A stretch of 64,000 bases of DNA from Niabella sp. (GTDB taxonomy: Bacteria; Bacteroidota; Bacteroidia; Chitinophagales; Chitinophagaceae). Positions 38,116-44,891 of the stretch are shown here, in pieces. The translations under genes were made by a program, and so were the position numbers. Positions within the stretch are counted from its first letter, which is position 1; each line of letters opens with the position of its first letter. The notes beneath the pieces were generated by a model. It was not told where the DNA came from. It did no database searches and was given only the letters and a program-made list of their open reading frames with translations. The stretch is taken from contig JAGIAT010000005.1 of NCBI GenBank assembly GCA_017744715.1, positions 186,001 to 250,000 on the forward strand, in the 5' to 3' direction.

Positions 38116-38234
38116 GGCGAACCTATGTGTTCGCCCAACAAAATGGTGAAGCGGTAGATTACGGCGAACCTATGTGTTCGCCCAACAAAAATGATAAAGC
38201 GGTAGATTGTGGCGAACCTATGTGTTCGCCCAAC
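38116..38234. repeat. Tandem array of REP-like palindromes, 47-48 bp units
   Basis: Three copies of the stem GGCGAAC-CTATGT-GTTCGCC lie at 38116-38135, 38163-38182 and 38211-38230, with start-to-start spacing of 47 and 48 bases. The spacers carry a near-copy of the end of the cyclophilin gene (AATGATAAAGCGGTAG). The array begins just after that gene and ends 17 bases before the RAYT gene, the position expected for elements mobilised by a RAYT. Confidence 0.85.
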
Positions 38235-38251
38235 GGACCCCTTCGATTTTT

Positions 38252-38788
38252 TTACCCCTGCCACTTTTTAGGATTATCAATAATATATTTTGAAATCCGT
38301 TCGTACGATGCCCTGTTCCGGATAATATGTTCATAATAATTGCGCTGCCATAATCTGCCGTTAAATGGCGTCCAGCCCAGGTTTTTAACCCCACGTATAT
38401 ATTCGTTCGTAGACATTGTTTTAAACCATTGTACCACCCGCCCTACGGGCGAACCCCGTTGTGACGAACCCGCGGGTTCGTCACAATTGGCATGTTCATT
38501 CTCCAAAGGTTGTTCGGCTGGCGCAATGGTTTCAACAATACAATGAAAATGATCCGGCATGATCACCATTGCATGACATTTTTTATCGGGGAATTTATGG
38601 GCTATTTCGTAATACCATTTTTCAATTATTTTTCCGGCATCGTTCAGGATCATTTTCCCATCAATGATCTGCCCAAACAGGCGCGCCCTGTCCTGGCAGC
38701 AAAGGGTGATAAAATAAAATCCGGCCTGTGCGTAATCATAGCCGTTCAGGCGTATGGACCGGCGGTGGTGGTGTGTTGGATCGTACAT
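38252..38788 (-). CDS. REP-associated tyrosine transposase (RAYT, IS200-like Y1 family)
   Basis: A 178-residue HUH/Y1 single-strand transposase. 'IMPDHFHCIVE' contains the HxH metal motif (His80, His82), and 'LWQRNYYEHIIRN' carries the catalytic Tyr (151 or 152). 'RRSIRLNGYDYAQAGFYFIT' is the normal RAYT N-terminus. RAYTs bind and cut REP palindromes, and such palindromes flank this gene on both sides. The ATG at 38788 is preferred: the longer frame from 38866 would read through the first palindrome of the neighbouring array. Residues 101-110 are encoded by a perfect palindrome inserted in the variable region, which leaves the frame open. Confidence 0.88.
   Translation of the reverse strand: MYDPTHHHRRSIRLNGYDYAQAGFYFITLCCQDRARLFGQIIDGKMILNDAGKIIEKWYYEIAHKFPDKKCHAMVIMPDHFHCIVETIAPAEQPLENEHANCDEPAGSSQRGSPVGRVVQWFKTMSTNEYIRGVKNLGWTPFNGRLWQRNYYEHIIRNRASYERISKYIIDNPKKWQG
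38459..38486. repeat. Perfect 28-bp palindrome inside the RAYT coding region
   Basis: TTGTGACGAACCCG at 38459-38472 is followed with no loop by its exact inverse to 38486. Its core GACGAACCC/GGGTTCGTC resembles the GGCGAAC/GTTCGCC arms of the array next door. It encodes residues 101-110 of the transposase without breaking the frame. Confidence 0.85.
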
Positions 38789-38838
38789 AGGATAGCATTG
38801 GTGGCCGGTTGCAGAACAGGCCGGTGTTGCAGCATTTA

Positions 38839-38970
38839 CGCATACACACAGGTATGCGCTTGACAATTCATATACGAGTATCTATGCCCGTTTGCACATA
38901 CACACAGGTATGCGCTTGATGATGCGTACACAGGTATCTATGCTCGTTTGCGCATACACATAGGTATGCG
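38839..38970. repeat. Second palindromic tandem array, 56-bp units
   Basis: Two and a half copies of a 56-base unit start at 38839, 38895 and 38951. Each opens with the hairpin CGCATAC-ACACAG-GTATGCG or a one-base variant (38839-38858, 38894-38913, 38951-38970), and the unit also holds a weaker copy (about 38921-38943). The sequence is unrelated to the array on the other side of the RAYT gene. It abuts the stop codon of the cupin gene exactly. Confidence 0.85.
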
Positions 38971-39366
38971 CTACTCGGTTGTTACGCCATCAAAATCTTC
39001 TTCGTTTTCTTCGGCTTCCTTTTTGGTGTTGCGAATAATTCCATCCTTATGATGGGGCGGTGCATAAAGGGTGTACATTTTCAGCGGTTCGCTGCCGGTA
39101 TTGATCACGTTATGCCGGGCACCCAGCGGAACAATTATTGCAAATCCGTCGCTAACAGGATATTCATGCTCATCAATCACGCATTTACCCGTGCCGCCTT
39201 CAAACCGGAAGAATTGATCATTTTCCGCGTGTATTTCTGCACCGATCTCTTCTCCGGGCTGCAGCGTCATCAGTACCAGTTGCAGTTGTTTTGCGGTATA
39301 CAATACTTTTCTAAAAGCATCATTGGCCAGCGTGTCTTTTTCAATATTGGTGTGAAAACCTTTCAT
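38971..39366 (-). CDS. Single-domain cupin protein
   Basis: A 131-residue cytoplasmic beta-barrel. The first cupin motif is 'PGEEIGAEIHAENDQFFRFEGG', with likely metal ligands in 'EIHAENDQF' (His, Glu and Gln or Asp), and the second is 'VPLGARHNVINTG' with its His. The C-terminus is acidic and probably disordered. The reaction is unknown; small cupins of this kind include isomerases, dioxygenases and sugar-binding proteins. It starts 18 bases after the GroES-like gene and is probably co-transcribed with it. Its stop codon touches the 56-bp repeat array. Confidence 0.85.
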   Translation of the reverse strand: MKGFHTNIEKDTLANDAFRKVLYTAKQLQLVLMTLQPGEEIGAEIHAENDQFFRFEGGTGKCVIDEHEYPVSDGFAIIVPLGARHNVINTGSEPLKMYTLYAPPHHKDGIIRNTKKEAEENEEDFDGVTTE

Positions 39367-39384
39367 AGCATATTGTTTATAGGG

Positions 39385-39756
39385 TTACAGTTCTTCTTCC
39401 CGCTCCAGCATCAGGATCGCGCTTTGCGGAACGATAAAATATTTTTCACCTTCATACATCACTTCGGTTGCGCCGCTCAGCAGGAAGATGGCAAGATCGC
39501 CCTCCCGGGCCTGCAACGGCACATATTTTACCTGGTCTTCGTCCGATTTCCAGGGTTCATCTTCCACGGGAACGGGAATGGCGTACCCCGGGCCGGTTTT
39601 AATAACATAACCCTGCTGTACCTTTTCCTTTTCCTGAACACCCGGCGGCAGGTACAGGCCGCTTTCTGTACGTTCATTTCCTTTAATGGGCTGAATCAAC
39701 AGCCGGTCGCCAATTACAATTAATTTCCTGAAACGGTTATCTGCGGTTATTCTCAT
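39385..39756 (-). CDS. GroES-like co-chaperonin
   Basis: A 123-residue protein of the Cpn10 fold, with 'LIVIGDRLLIQPI', 'TESGLYLPPGVQEKEKVQQGYVI' (core 'GLYLPPGVQEKEKVQQG' is the GroES mobile-loop side) and 'EGDLAIFLLSGATEVMYEGEKYFIV'. Normal GroES is about 95 residues; this one has an insertion of about 20 residues after 'GPGYAIPVP'. No groEL gene is adjacent, so it is likely a second, specialised GroES-like protein rather than the main one. It is the first gene of a pair with the cupin. Confidence 0.85.
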   Translation of the reverse strand: MRITADNRFRKLIVIGDRLLIQPIKGNERTESGLYLPPGVQEKEKVQQGYVIKTGPGYAIPVPVEDEPWKSDEDQVKYVPLQAREGDLAIFLLSGATEVMYEGEKYFIVPQSAILMLEREEEL

Positions 39757-39776
39757 ACCTCATCTGAATTGAACTG

Positions 39777-39807
39777 TAAAGATAATTAATAAAAGGAAGC
39801 TGCAAAA
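39777..39807 (-). promoter_or_regulatory. Promoter of the groES-like/cupin pair
   Basis: On the minus strand TTTTG (39807-39803) is followed after 18 bases by TATCTTTA (39784-39777), one mismatch from TAnnTTTG. The element ends 20 bases before the start codon. Confidence 0.5.
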
Positions 39808-39849
39808 GGGCACAACGGAGTGCTCAATAAAGCGAAGAAATAAACAGCG

Positions 39850-39893
39850 GCGGTTTACGCTTTATGAAAGCAGCAGGGTGTTTTATAAACCGC
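39850..39893 (-). terminator. Possible terminator of the BlaI/M56 operon
   Basis: Immediately after the M56 stop codon GCGGTTTA (39893-39886) pairs with TAAACCGC (39857-39850), and an inner stem GCTTT/AAAGC lies in the loop. The T-rich tail is weak. Confidence 0.35.
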
Positions 39894-41594
39894 TTACAGG
39901 TCTACCACTTTTATCTTGTTCGGAAGGCTGTCCCTTTTGTGTAAAGGGCCGTGGGGAATAGGTGCCTGATGCTGCGCTTTAAAGGCAGGGCCATTAACAC
40001 TGTCGGCGGTACGGCGCTGTTGCCCGGCAGTAGCCTGTTTTACGGCTGCGCGGTACTGTTCAGATCTGGCATAGAGCAAGGCTTCCAGGCTGGCTTTCAG
40101 CTGCTCATCGGTCTGTTCCCAATTAATGTCTTTATAAAATGAGCGTAAGAGGTTGGCATTTTGTTCCCAGTTCACCTGGTTTATATTCCGCTGCAGCTGA
40201 TCTCTTAATACCTTTTTCTGCTGTTCCGTTACACTTTCGGCCAAACTGTTTTCAACATGCTTCCAGCTAAGTTCGGTGATCACCTTTTTAAAGATCTCCA
40301 TCGATTGCTGCACCTTCTCTTCGGCCGCGCTGTCAAGATCGGGCACCACTACCATAGGATGGTCTGCAAAAAGAACCAGGGGTTGATCAGGATGAACCTG
40401 TGGTACAGGAGGCGGAGCTGGGGCCTGTATTTTTCCATTGGAGTCCTCAGCGATTTTCAGGTAAATGGCATCGTCTGCCGGTTTGCTGCCGGGCTTTTCG
40501 AGCACGGGAATAGAACGGACCTGGAAATTTTTATCATCGGCCTTGGCCGGAGCCGCAGCAAAAACCGGTGTTACATAACGGGCTTCGGAGGCTGCCACCG
40601 GTATCGGACGCAAATCATTAAAGGCAACGGCCGTTACCGGAGGCTGTGTGCTGCGTACGAAGTAAAGACCACCGGACAGCAACAGCACACAGGCCAGCAT
40701 ACCCATCTTTTTGGAGGGTAATACGGGCCTGGAAGTATTGCCCATAATAGCGGCTACCCGGTTGCTTAGCTGGCTTTCTTTTCCTAATGCCTGCATCGCA
40801 AACCCACTGGCGTGCACCCGGTTCCGGGCCAGCTGTAAAAGGGTAGAGGCATACATATAACGTCCATATTCAAAACGGATGACCCATTGGTCGGCCGATT
40901 TTTCGCGATCGAGTTCCTGCGCTTTTACCAGCATCCGCGCAAAGGGATTGAAATATAAAAAGGTGAGCATGATCTGTGTGATCAAATTAACCAGGTAGTC
41001 ATTGCGCCGGATATGCGCCAGCTCGTGCAGGATGATCACTTCCAGTTGTTGTGGTGTCAGCTGGTTGATCAGGGCCAGGGGAAGCAGGATCACCGGTTTT
41101 AAAAAGCCAATGGTCAGCGGCGATGAAATAATAGAGGATGTGTATAGTTTTATCGTTCGTTTAATATTGAGATAGCCGGCGGTATCCAGCATAAAAATTT
41201 TCAGGGCACCCGGTACACGGCCGATGCCGTTTCTCCGTAACCGGCGAAGTTGCAATGAATTCCTCAGCATATTACGGAGCGGAAGTACCAGCAGCACAAG
41301 GTAAAGAACAGCGCCATAATTCAATAAAGGCCGGGGCCAGTTTATGCCCATGCCCCATTTTAAAACGGGTTGTACTGCAGCGGGTGTTCCAAGTGCAACA
41401 AAAAAGGTAATAAGGAACCATACAAAACCAGAAGCCAGGCCGCAAAACCGCAACAGGCTATTGGCCGCATCAGAAGTTGTGGGACGTAAATGGGCGTAAA
41501 CCGTAAGCATCAGCCAGATAATACCCATTTGCCAAATGCTGTTGAACAACGCATTTCCCAAAGCAGTAAATAAATGGTACAGTCCCTCTTGCAT
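39894..41594 (-). CDS. M56-family (BlaR1/MecR1-like) membrane metallopeptidase
   Basis: A 566-residue membrane protein with about four to five transmembrane segments. The zinc site HELAH in 'IILHELAHIRRNDYL' lies on the cytoplasmic side, followed by the distal ligand region 'QELDREKSADQW'. Family members cleave a paired BlaI repressor after sensing a signal. The C-terminal 270 residues are periplasmic, Pro- and Gln-rich with coiled-coil character, and lack the penicillin-binding SxxK/SxN/KTG domain of true BlaR1, so beta-lactam sensing is not supported. The blaI-like gene ends three bases before its start. The signal and targets are unknown. Confidence 0.9.
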   Translation of the reverse strand: MQEGLYHLFTALGNALFNSIWQMGIIWLMLTVYAHLRPTTSDAANSLLRFCGLASGFVWFLITFFVALGTPAAVQPVLKWGMGINWPRPLLNYGAVLYLVLLVLPLRNMLRNSLQLRRLRRNGIGRVPGALKIFMLDTAGYLNIKRTIKLYTSSIISSPLTIGFLKPVILLPLALINQLTPQQLEVIILHELAHIRRNDYLVNLITQIMLTFLYFNPFARMLVKAQELDREKSADQWVIRFEYGRYMYASTLLQLARNRVHASGFAMQALGKESQLSNRVAAIMGNTSRPVLPSKKMGMLACVLLLSGGLYFVRSTQPPVTAVAFNDLRPIPVAASEARYVTPVFAAAPAKADDKNFQVRSIPVLEKPGSKPADDAIYLKIAEDSNGKIQAPAPPPVPQVHPDQPLVLFADHPMVVVPDLDSAAEEKVQQSMEIFKKVITELSWKHVENSLAESVTEQQKKVLRDQLQRNINQVNWEQNANLLRSFYKDINWEQTDEQLKASLEALLYARSEQYRAAVKQATAGQQRRTADSVNGPAFKAQHQAPIPHGPLHKRDSLPNKIKVVDL

Positions 41595-41597
41595 GGT

Positions 41598-41984
41598 TTA
41601 GTCTTTCTTTTTAAGCTGATCGATCATCAGTTGAATTTCGTTCAGTTCCTGCTCGGTTACCTTACCGTCGCCAAGCGCCTGCATTACCAGCTGAGAAGAA
41701 GAACCTCCAAAAAGGTTACTTACAAACTTGTGCAGCATGTATTTTTGAGTGACCTCTTTATTTACAGCTGCTTTATAAATATGCGTGCGAAAGGAATCAT
41801 TACGCTTTACCAGTCCTTTTTCGTTCATGATCTGCATCAGCTTCAGTGTTGTTGTGTAACCTACATCTTTAAAAGTGAGCAGGTTTTCATGAACTTCTCT
41901 TACGGTGGCGTTTCCCTTCTCCCATAAAACCTGCAGAATTTCCAATTCGCTTTCTGTTGGTTTCAATGATTTGTTATCCGGCAT
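41598..41984 (-). CDS. BlaI/MecI/CopY-family transcriptional repressor
   Basis: A 128-residue winged-helix repressor with 'LKPTESELEILQVLWEKGNATVREVHE' (core 'ELEILQVLWEKGNATVREV') and the recognition region 'VGYTTTLKLMQIMNEKGLV'. The C-terminal helices form the dimer. The paired M56 protease, three bases downstream, is expected to cut and inactivate it. The ATG at 41984 is used; the longer frame from 42044 runs through the operator-like site and is not family sequence. It most likely represses its own operon, and perhaps other genes, through the dyad at 42011-42026. Confidence 0.92.
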   Translation of the reverse strand: MPDNKSLKPTESELEILQVLWEKGNATVREVHENLLTFKDVGYTTTLKLMQIMNEKGLVKRNDSFRTHIYKAAVNKEVTQKYMLHKFVSNLFGGSSSQLVMQALGDGKVTEQELNEIQLMIDQLKKKD

Positions 41985-42010
41985 AGAACATCCTTTTATT
42001 ACCGGCAATT

Positions 42011-42026
42011 TACGATTTTTTTCGTA
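42011..42026. promoter_or_regulatory. Candidate BlaI operator dyad
   Basis: TACGA-T6-TCGTA, a perfect 5-bp dyad, stands 27 bases upstream of the blaI-like start codon. BlaI/MecI proteins bind dyads of the TACA/TGTA type in front of their own genes, and this site has the right place and form. Confidence 0.5.
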
Positions 42027-42257
42027 TGAACCGGCCCCGTCCACGTGTTTTGAAACTTTTTAACAAATTTTTGAAGCGGGGGCGGGCCCGGCATGCAGCC
42101 AAACGCCGGGGATATTGCCTTCAGGAACGGGCGTTCCGGCGTTATTATAAATCGCTTTAACCCGGATGACTGATATCATCTTTGCAGATGACTGCAGACA
42201 CAGGATCCCCTTTTTTCAAACAGGACCTTTGCCGGAGCAAAAGAAAGCAGCACCGAC

Positions 42258-44654
42258 ATGATCGATACAAAAATAGCCTGTTATCATTGTGGGGATCCCT
42301 GCCCGGATCTGCATTTGAAAACGGATGATAAATATTTCTGTTGCCAGGGCTGTAAACTGGTGTACGAGGTATTAAATGAAAATGCGCTTTGTGCGTATTA
42401 CGATCTGAATGCGCATCCGGGACAGTCGCAGCGGCACCGTGCCCGGGAGGGGCGCTTCGCATTCCTGGATGACGCGGCCATTGCCGGTACCCTGGTATCT
42501 TTTTCAGATGACACGCAAATGCATCTGACGTTATCCGTACCTCATATGCATTGCAGCAGCTGCCTGTGGCTGCTGGAAAATTTAAACCGGCTGCAACCGG
42601 GTATCCGGTCGTCAAGGGTCAATTTCTCCGCCAAGGAAGTTTTTATTGTAATGGATCCTTCGCAAACTTCTGTTCGGGAAGTAGTGGAAACCATGACCGG
42701 CATCGGGTATGAGCCCTATTTGTCGCCAGGCGGGAAGAAGGAAACGGGAAGGCAGCGCAATATACGTATGGTGCAGATCAGTATAGCGGGATTTTGCTTT
42801 GCCAATATCATGATGTTGAGCCTGCCGGAATATTTTTCAGTAGCGGGATACCTGCAGGACCGGATCGGGACTGCTTTCCGTTATATCGGATTGGTACTGG
42901 CACTTCCGGTTTTTTTCTATTGCGCACGGGAATTTTTTTCCAACGCCTGGAAGGGCATCCGGAGCGGCACGCTGAATATTGATCTTTCCATTGCGCTGGC
43001 CATTTCGGTTACCTTCTTTCGCAGTCTTTATAACCTGTTCCTGCTGCATGGCAATACCTATTTCGACAGTATGGGCGGTATTGTTTTTTTTATGCTGATC
43101 GGAAGATGGGCACAGGATAAAACCCAACGTTTTTTGGTATTCGACCGCGATTACCGTTCGTTTTTCCCGATTGCGGTAACGGTTAAACGGGAACAGGGTA
43201 CGGAGCCGGTACTCATCAGCGCGTTAAGGGAAAAGGACCGCATCGAAATCTATGACCAGGAGATCATCCCCGCGGATGCCGTTTTGATAAAGGGGAAAGC
43301 ATTGATCGACTATAGTTTTGTAACCGGTGAAAGCCTGCCCAAACTTATTGAACCGGGCGGATGGGTATATGCCGGCGGCCGGCAGATAGGAGCCAGGCTG
43401 GAACTGATGGTGATGAAAAGATCGGACCAGGGATATCTTACCAACTTATGGAACCGGGTGGCGCTGGAAAAAGAAGCGAACGGCGGCTTTCTGTATAAAG
43501 CATCCAATATTTTTACCTGGAGCGTATTGGCGCTTACATTGATGGCCGCAGGTTTCTGGTATGCCCGCGGAGAAACAGGCACCATGTGGAATGCACTTAC
43601 AACCACTCTGATTGTAGCCTGTCCCTGTGCGTTGCTGCTGGCGGCTACTTTTACTAATGGGAATGTGATGCGGATCTTAAAACGATCTGGGCTATTCCTT
43701 AAAAATGCCGGTGTCATCCGGGCCATGGCCGGCATTGATCACATTGTTCTGGATAAAACCGGAACCATCACCTTGAATAAGCATTTTAAAGTAACTTATA
43801 AAGGCCGTGCACCCGATGTGCAGCAGGCATCGCAGATCGCATCCCTGTTGCGGCATTCCACCCATCCTTTGAGCCGCGCCGTATTGCAGGAGCTGGAAAC
43901 GGCGCCGGATGTTCCGGTAGACAGCTTCCGGAATGTTCCGGGAATGGGTATTGAAGGATGGGTACTGGATCAACACGTAAAAGCCGGAAGCCGGCTGTTT
44001 GTGCGGGGAGATGCAGGGCCTGAAACGGATTCGGACAGCTCCTGTGTATATATCAGCACAGATGGTGTGGTGTGGGGCTTTTTTGAACTGCGCAATACCT
44101 ACCGGGAAGGCTTTGCAGCTTTTGCGGAACGCATCCGGCAGGGTGCGGACCTGTCTATACTCAGCGGTGATAACCACGCGGAAAAGGGCCGGCTCTTAAA
44201 AATGACCGGTGCCGGTACGGCCCTTTATTTTAACCAGTCGCCGGAAGACAAATACCATTATATAAAAAAGCTGCAGGAGCAGGATCATCGGCAGGTGCTG
44301 ATGGTGGGGGACGGCCTAAATGATGCAGGTGCGTTGCGGCAGGCGGATGTTGGGATTGCGGTAATGGAGGATGGCGGGCATTTTACACCCGCTTCTGATG
44401 CCATCATTGAGGCGGGCGCACTTACCCGGCTTGACCGGTTACTTTGGTTTGCCCGGAAAGCGGATACGGTTATTAAGATCAGTTTTGTGTATTCAATTAT
44501 TTATAATATGATCGGTTTGACCTTCGCCTTGCAGGGATTACTTACTCCGGTGGTGGCCGCCATCCTGATGCCCGTGAGTTCCATTGGCATCATCCTGATC
44601 ACCTTTCTGCTTACGGAGTGGTATGGACGGAAATTAAGACGAACATTTTCCTGA
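42258..44654 (+). CDS. ccoI: CcoI-type copper-transporting P-type ATPase
   Basis: A 798-residue P1B ATPase that supplies copper for assembly of the cbb3 oxidase. N-terminal features are a Cys-rich metal-binding stretch ('CYHCGDPCPD', 'CCQGCKLVYEV') and an HMA-like domain with 'HMHCSSC' (Cys99, Cys102). The membrane copper site is Cys455-Pro-Cys457 in 'ACPCALLL'. The phosphorylated Asp499 is in 'VLDKTGTITLN', and the hinge is 'VGDGLNDAGAL'. The Cys-rich N-terminal domain plus the genes that follow mark it as CcoI/FixI rather than a copper-detoxifying CopA. It is the first gene of the cluster; 273 bases separate it from the divergent blaI-like gene. Confidence 0.95.
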   Translation: MIDTKIACYHCGDPCPDLHLKTDDKYFCCQGCKLVYEVLNENALCAYYDLNAHPGQSQRHRAREGRFAFLDDAAIAGTLVSFSDDTQMHLTLSVPHMHCSSCLWLLENLNRLQPGIRSSRVNFSAKEVFIVMDPSQTSVREVVETMTGIGYEPYLSPGGKKETGRQRNIRMVQISIAGFCFANIMMLSLPEYFSVAGYLQDRIGTAFRYIGLVLALPVFFYCAREFFSNAWKGIRSGTLNIDLSIALAISVTFFRSLYNLFLLHGNTYFDSMGGIVFFMLIGRWAQDKTQRFLVFDRDYRSFFPIAVTVKREQGTEPVLISALREKDRIEIYDQEIIPADAVLIKGKALIDYSFVTGESLPKLIEPGGWVYAGGRQIGARLELMVMKRSDQGYLTNLWNRVALEKEANGGFLYKASNIFTWSVLALTLMAAGFWYARGETGTMWNALTTTLIVACPCALLLAATFTNGNVMRILKRSGLFLKNAGVIRAMAGIDHIVLDKTGTITLNKHFKVTYKGRAPDVQQASQIASLLRHSTHPLSRAVLQELETAPDVPVDSFRNVPGMGIEGWVLDQHVKAGSRLFVRGDAGPETDSDSSCVYISTDGVVWGFFELRNTYREGFAAFAERIRQGADLSILSGDNHAEKGRLLKMTGAGTALYFNQSPEDKYHYIKKLQEQDHRQVLMVGDGLNDAGALRQADVGIAVMEDGGHFTPASDAIIEAGALTRLDRLLWFARKADTVIKISFVYSIIYNMIGLTFALQGLLTPVVAAILMPVSSIGIILITFLLTEWYGRKLRRTFS

Positions 44655-44723
44655 TCAATATCATGTACGGACCTGTGTTGGGTCAATGCGCAGGCGCTGT
44701 TATCATCAGACCTTTACCGCGTA

Positions 44724-44882
44724 ATGAACATCATCATCATCACCGCTATTGTAAGTCTTCTGATTGCCGTCATTTTTTTGGCGGGCCTGATCTGGAGTAT
44801 CAGGGACGGGCAGTTTGAAGATGATTATGCGCCGCCCAACCGGATATTGTTTGAGGAAAAAAATGCATCAAAAAACAAATAA
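44724..44882 (+). CDS. ccoS: CcoS, cbb3 oxidase maturation protein
   Basis: A small 52-residue membrane protein needed for heme and copper insertion into cbb3 oxidase. It has one transmembrane helix ('IVSLLIAVIFLAGLIWSI') followed by the CcoS signature 'GQFEDDYAPPNRILFEE', where the short acidic tail after the helix is diagnostic. It lies between ccoI and ccoNO, the standard place, ending 9 bases before ccoNO. It is easily missed because of its size. Confidence 0.9.
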   Translation: MNIIIITAIVSLLIAVIFLAGLIWSIRDGQFEDDYAPPNRILFEEKNASKNK

Positions 44883-44891
44883 CCAAAATGT

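Noticed and set aside
38789..38866. A longer RAYT start at 38866
   Set aside because: It would translate the 56-bp palindromic repeat and adds residues not found in the family.
38839..38970. Regularly spaced repeats that could suggest a CRISPR array
   Set aside because: The spacers are themselves repeated, units are only two and a half, and no cas genes are present; they fit REP-type palindromes beside a RAYT.
39894..41594. Calling the M56 protein a beta-lactam sensor BlaR1
   Set aside because: No penicillin-binding domain motifs in its C-terminal part and no beta-lactamase gene nearby.
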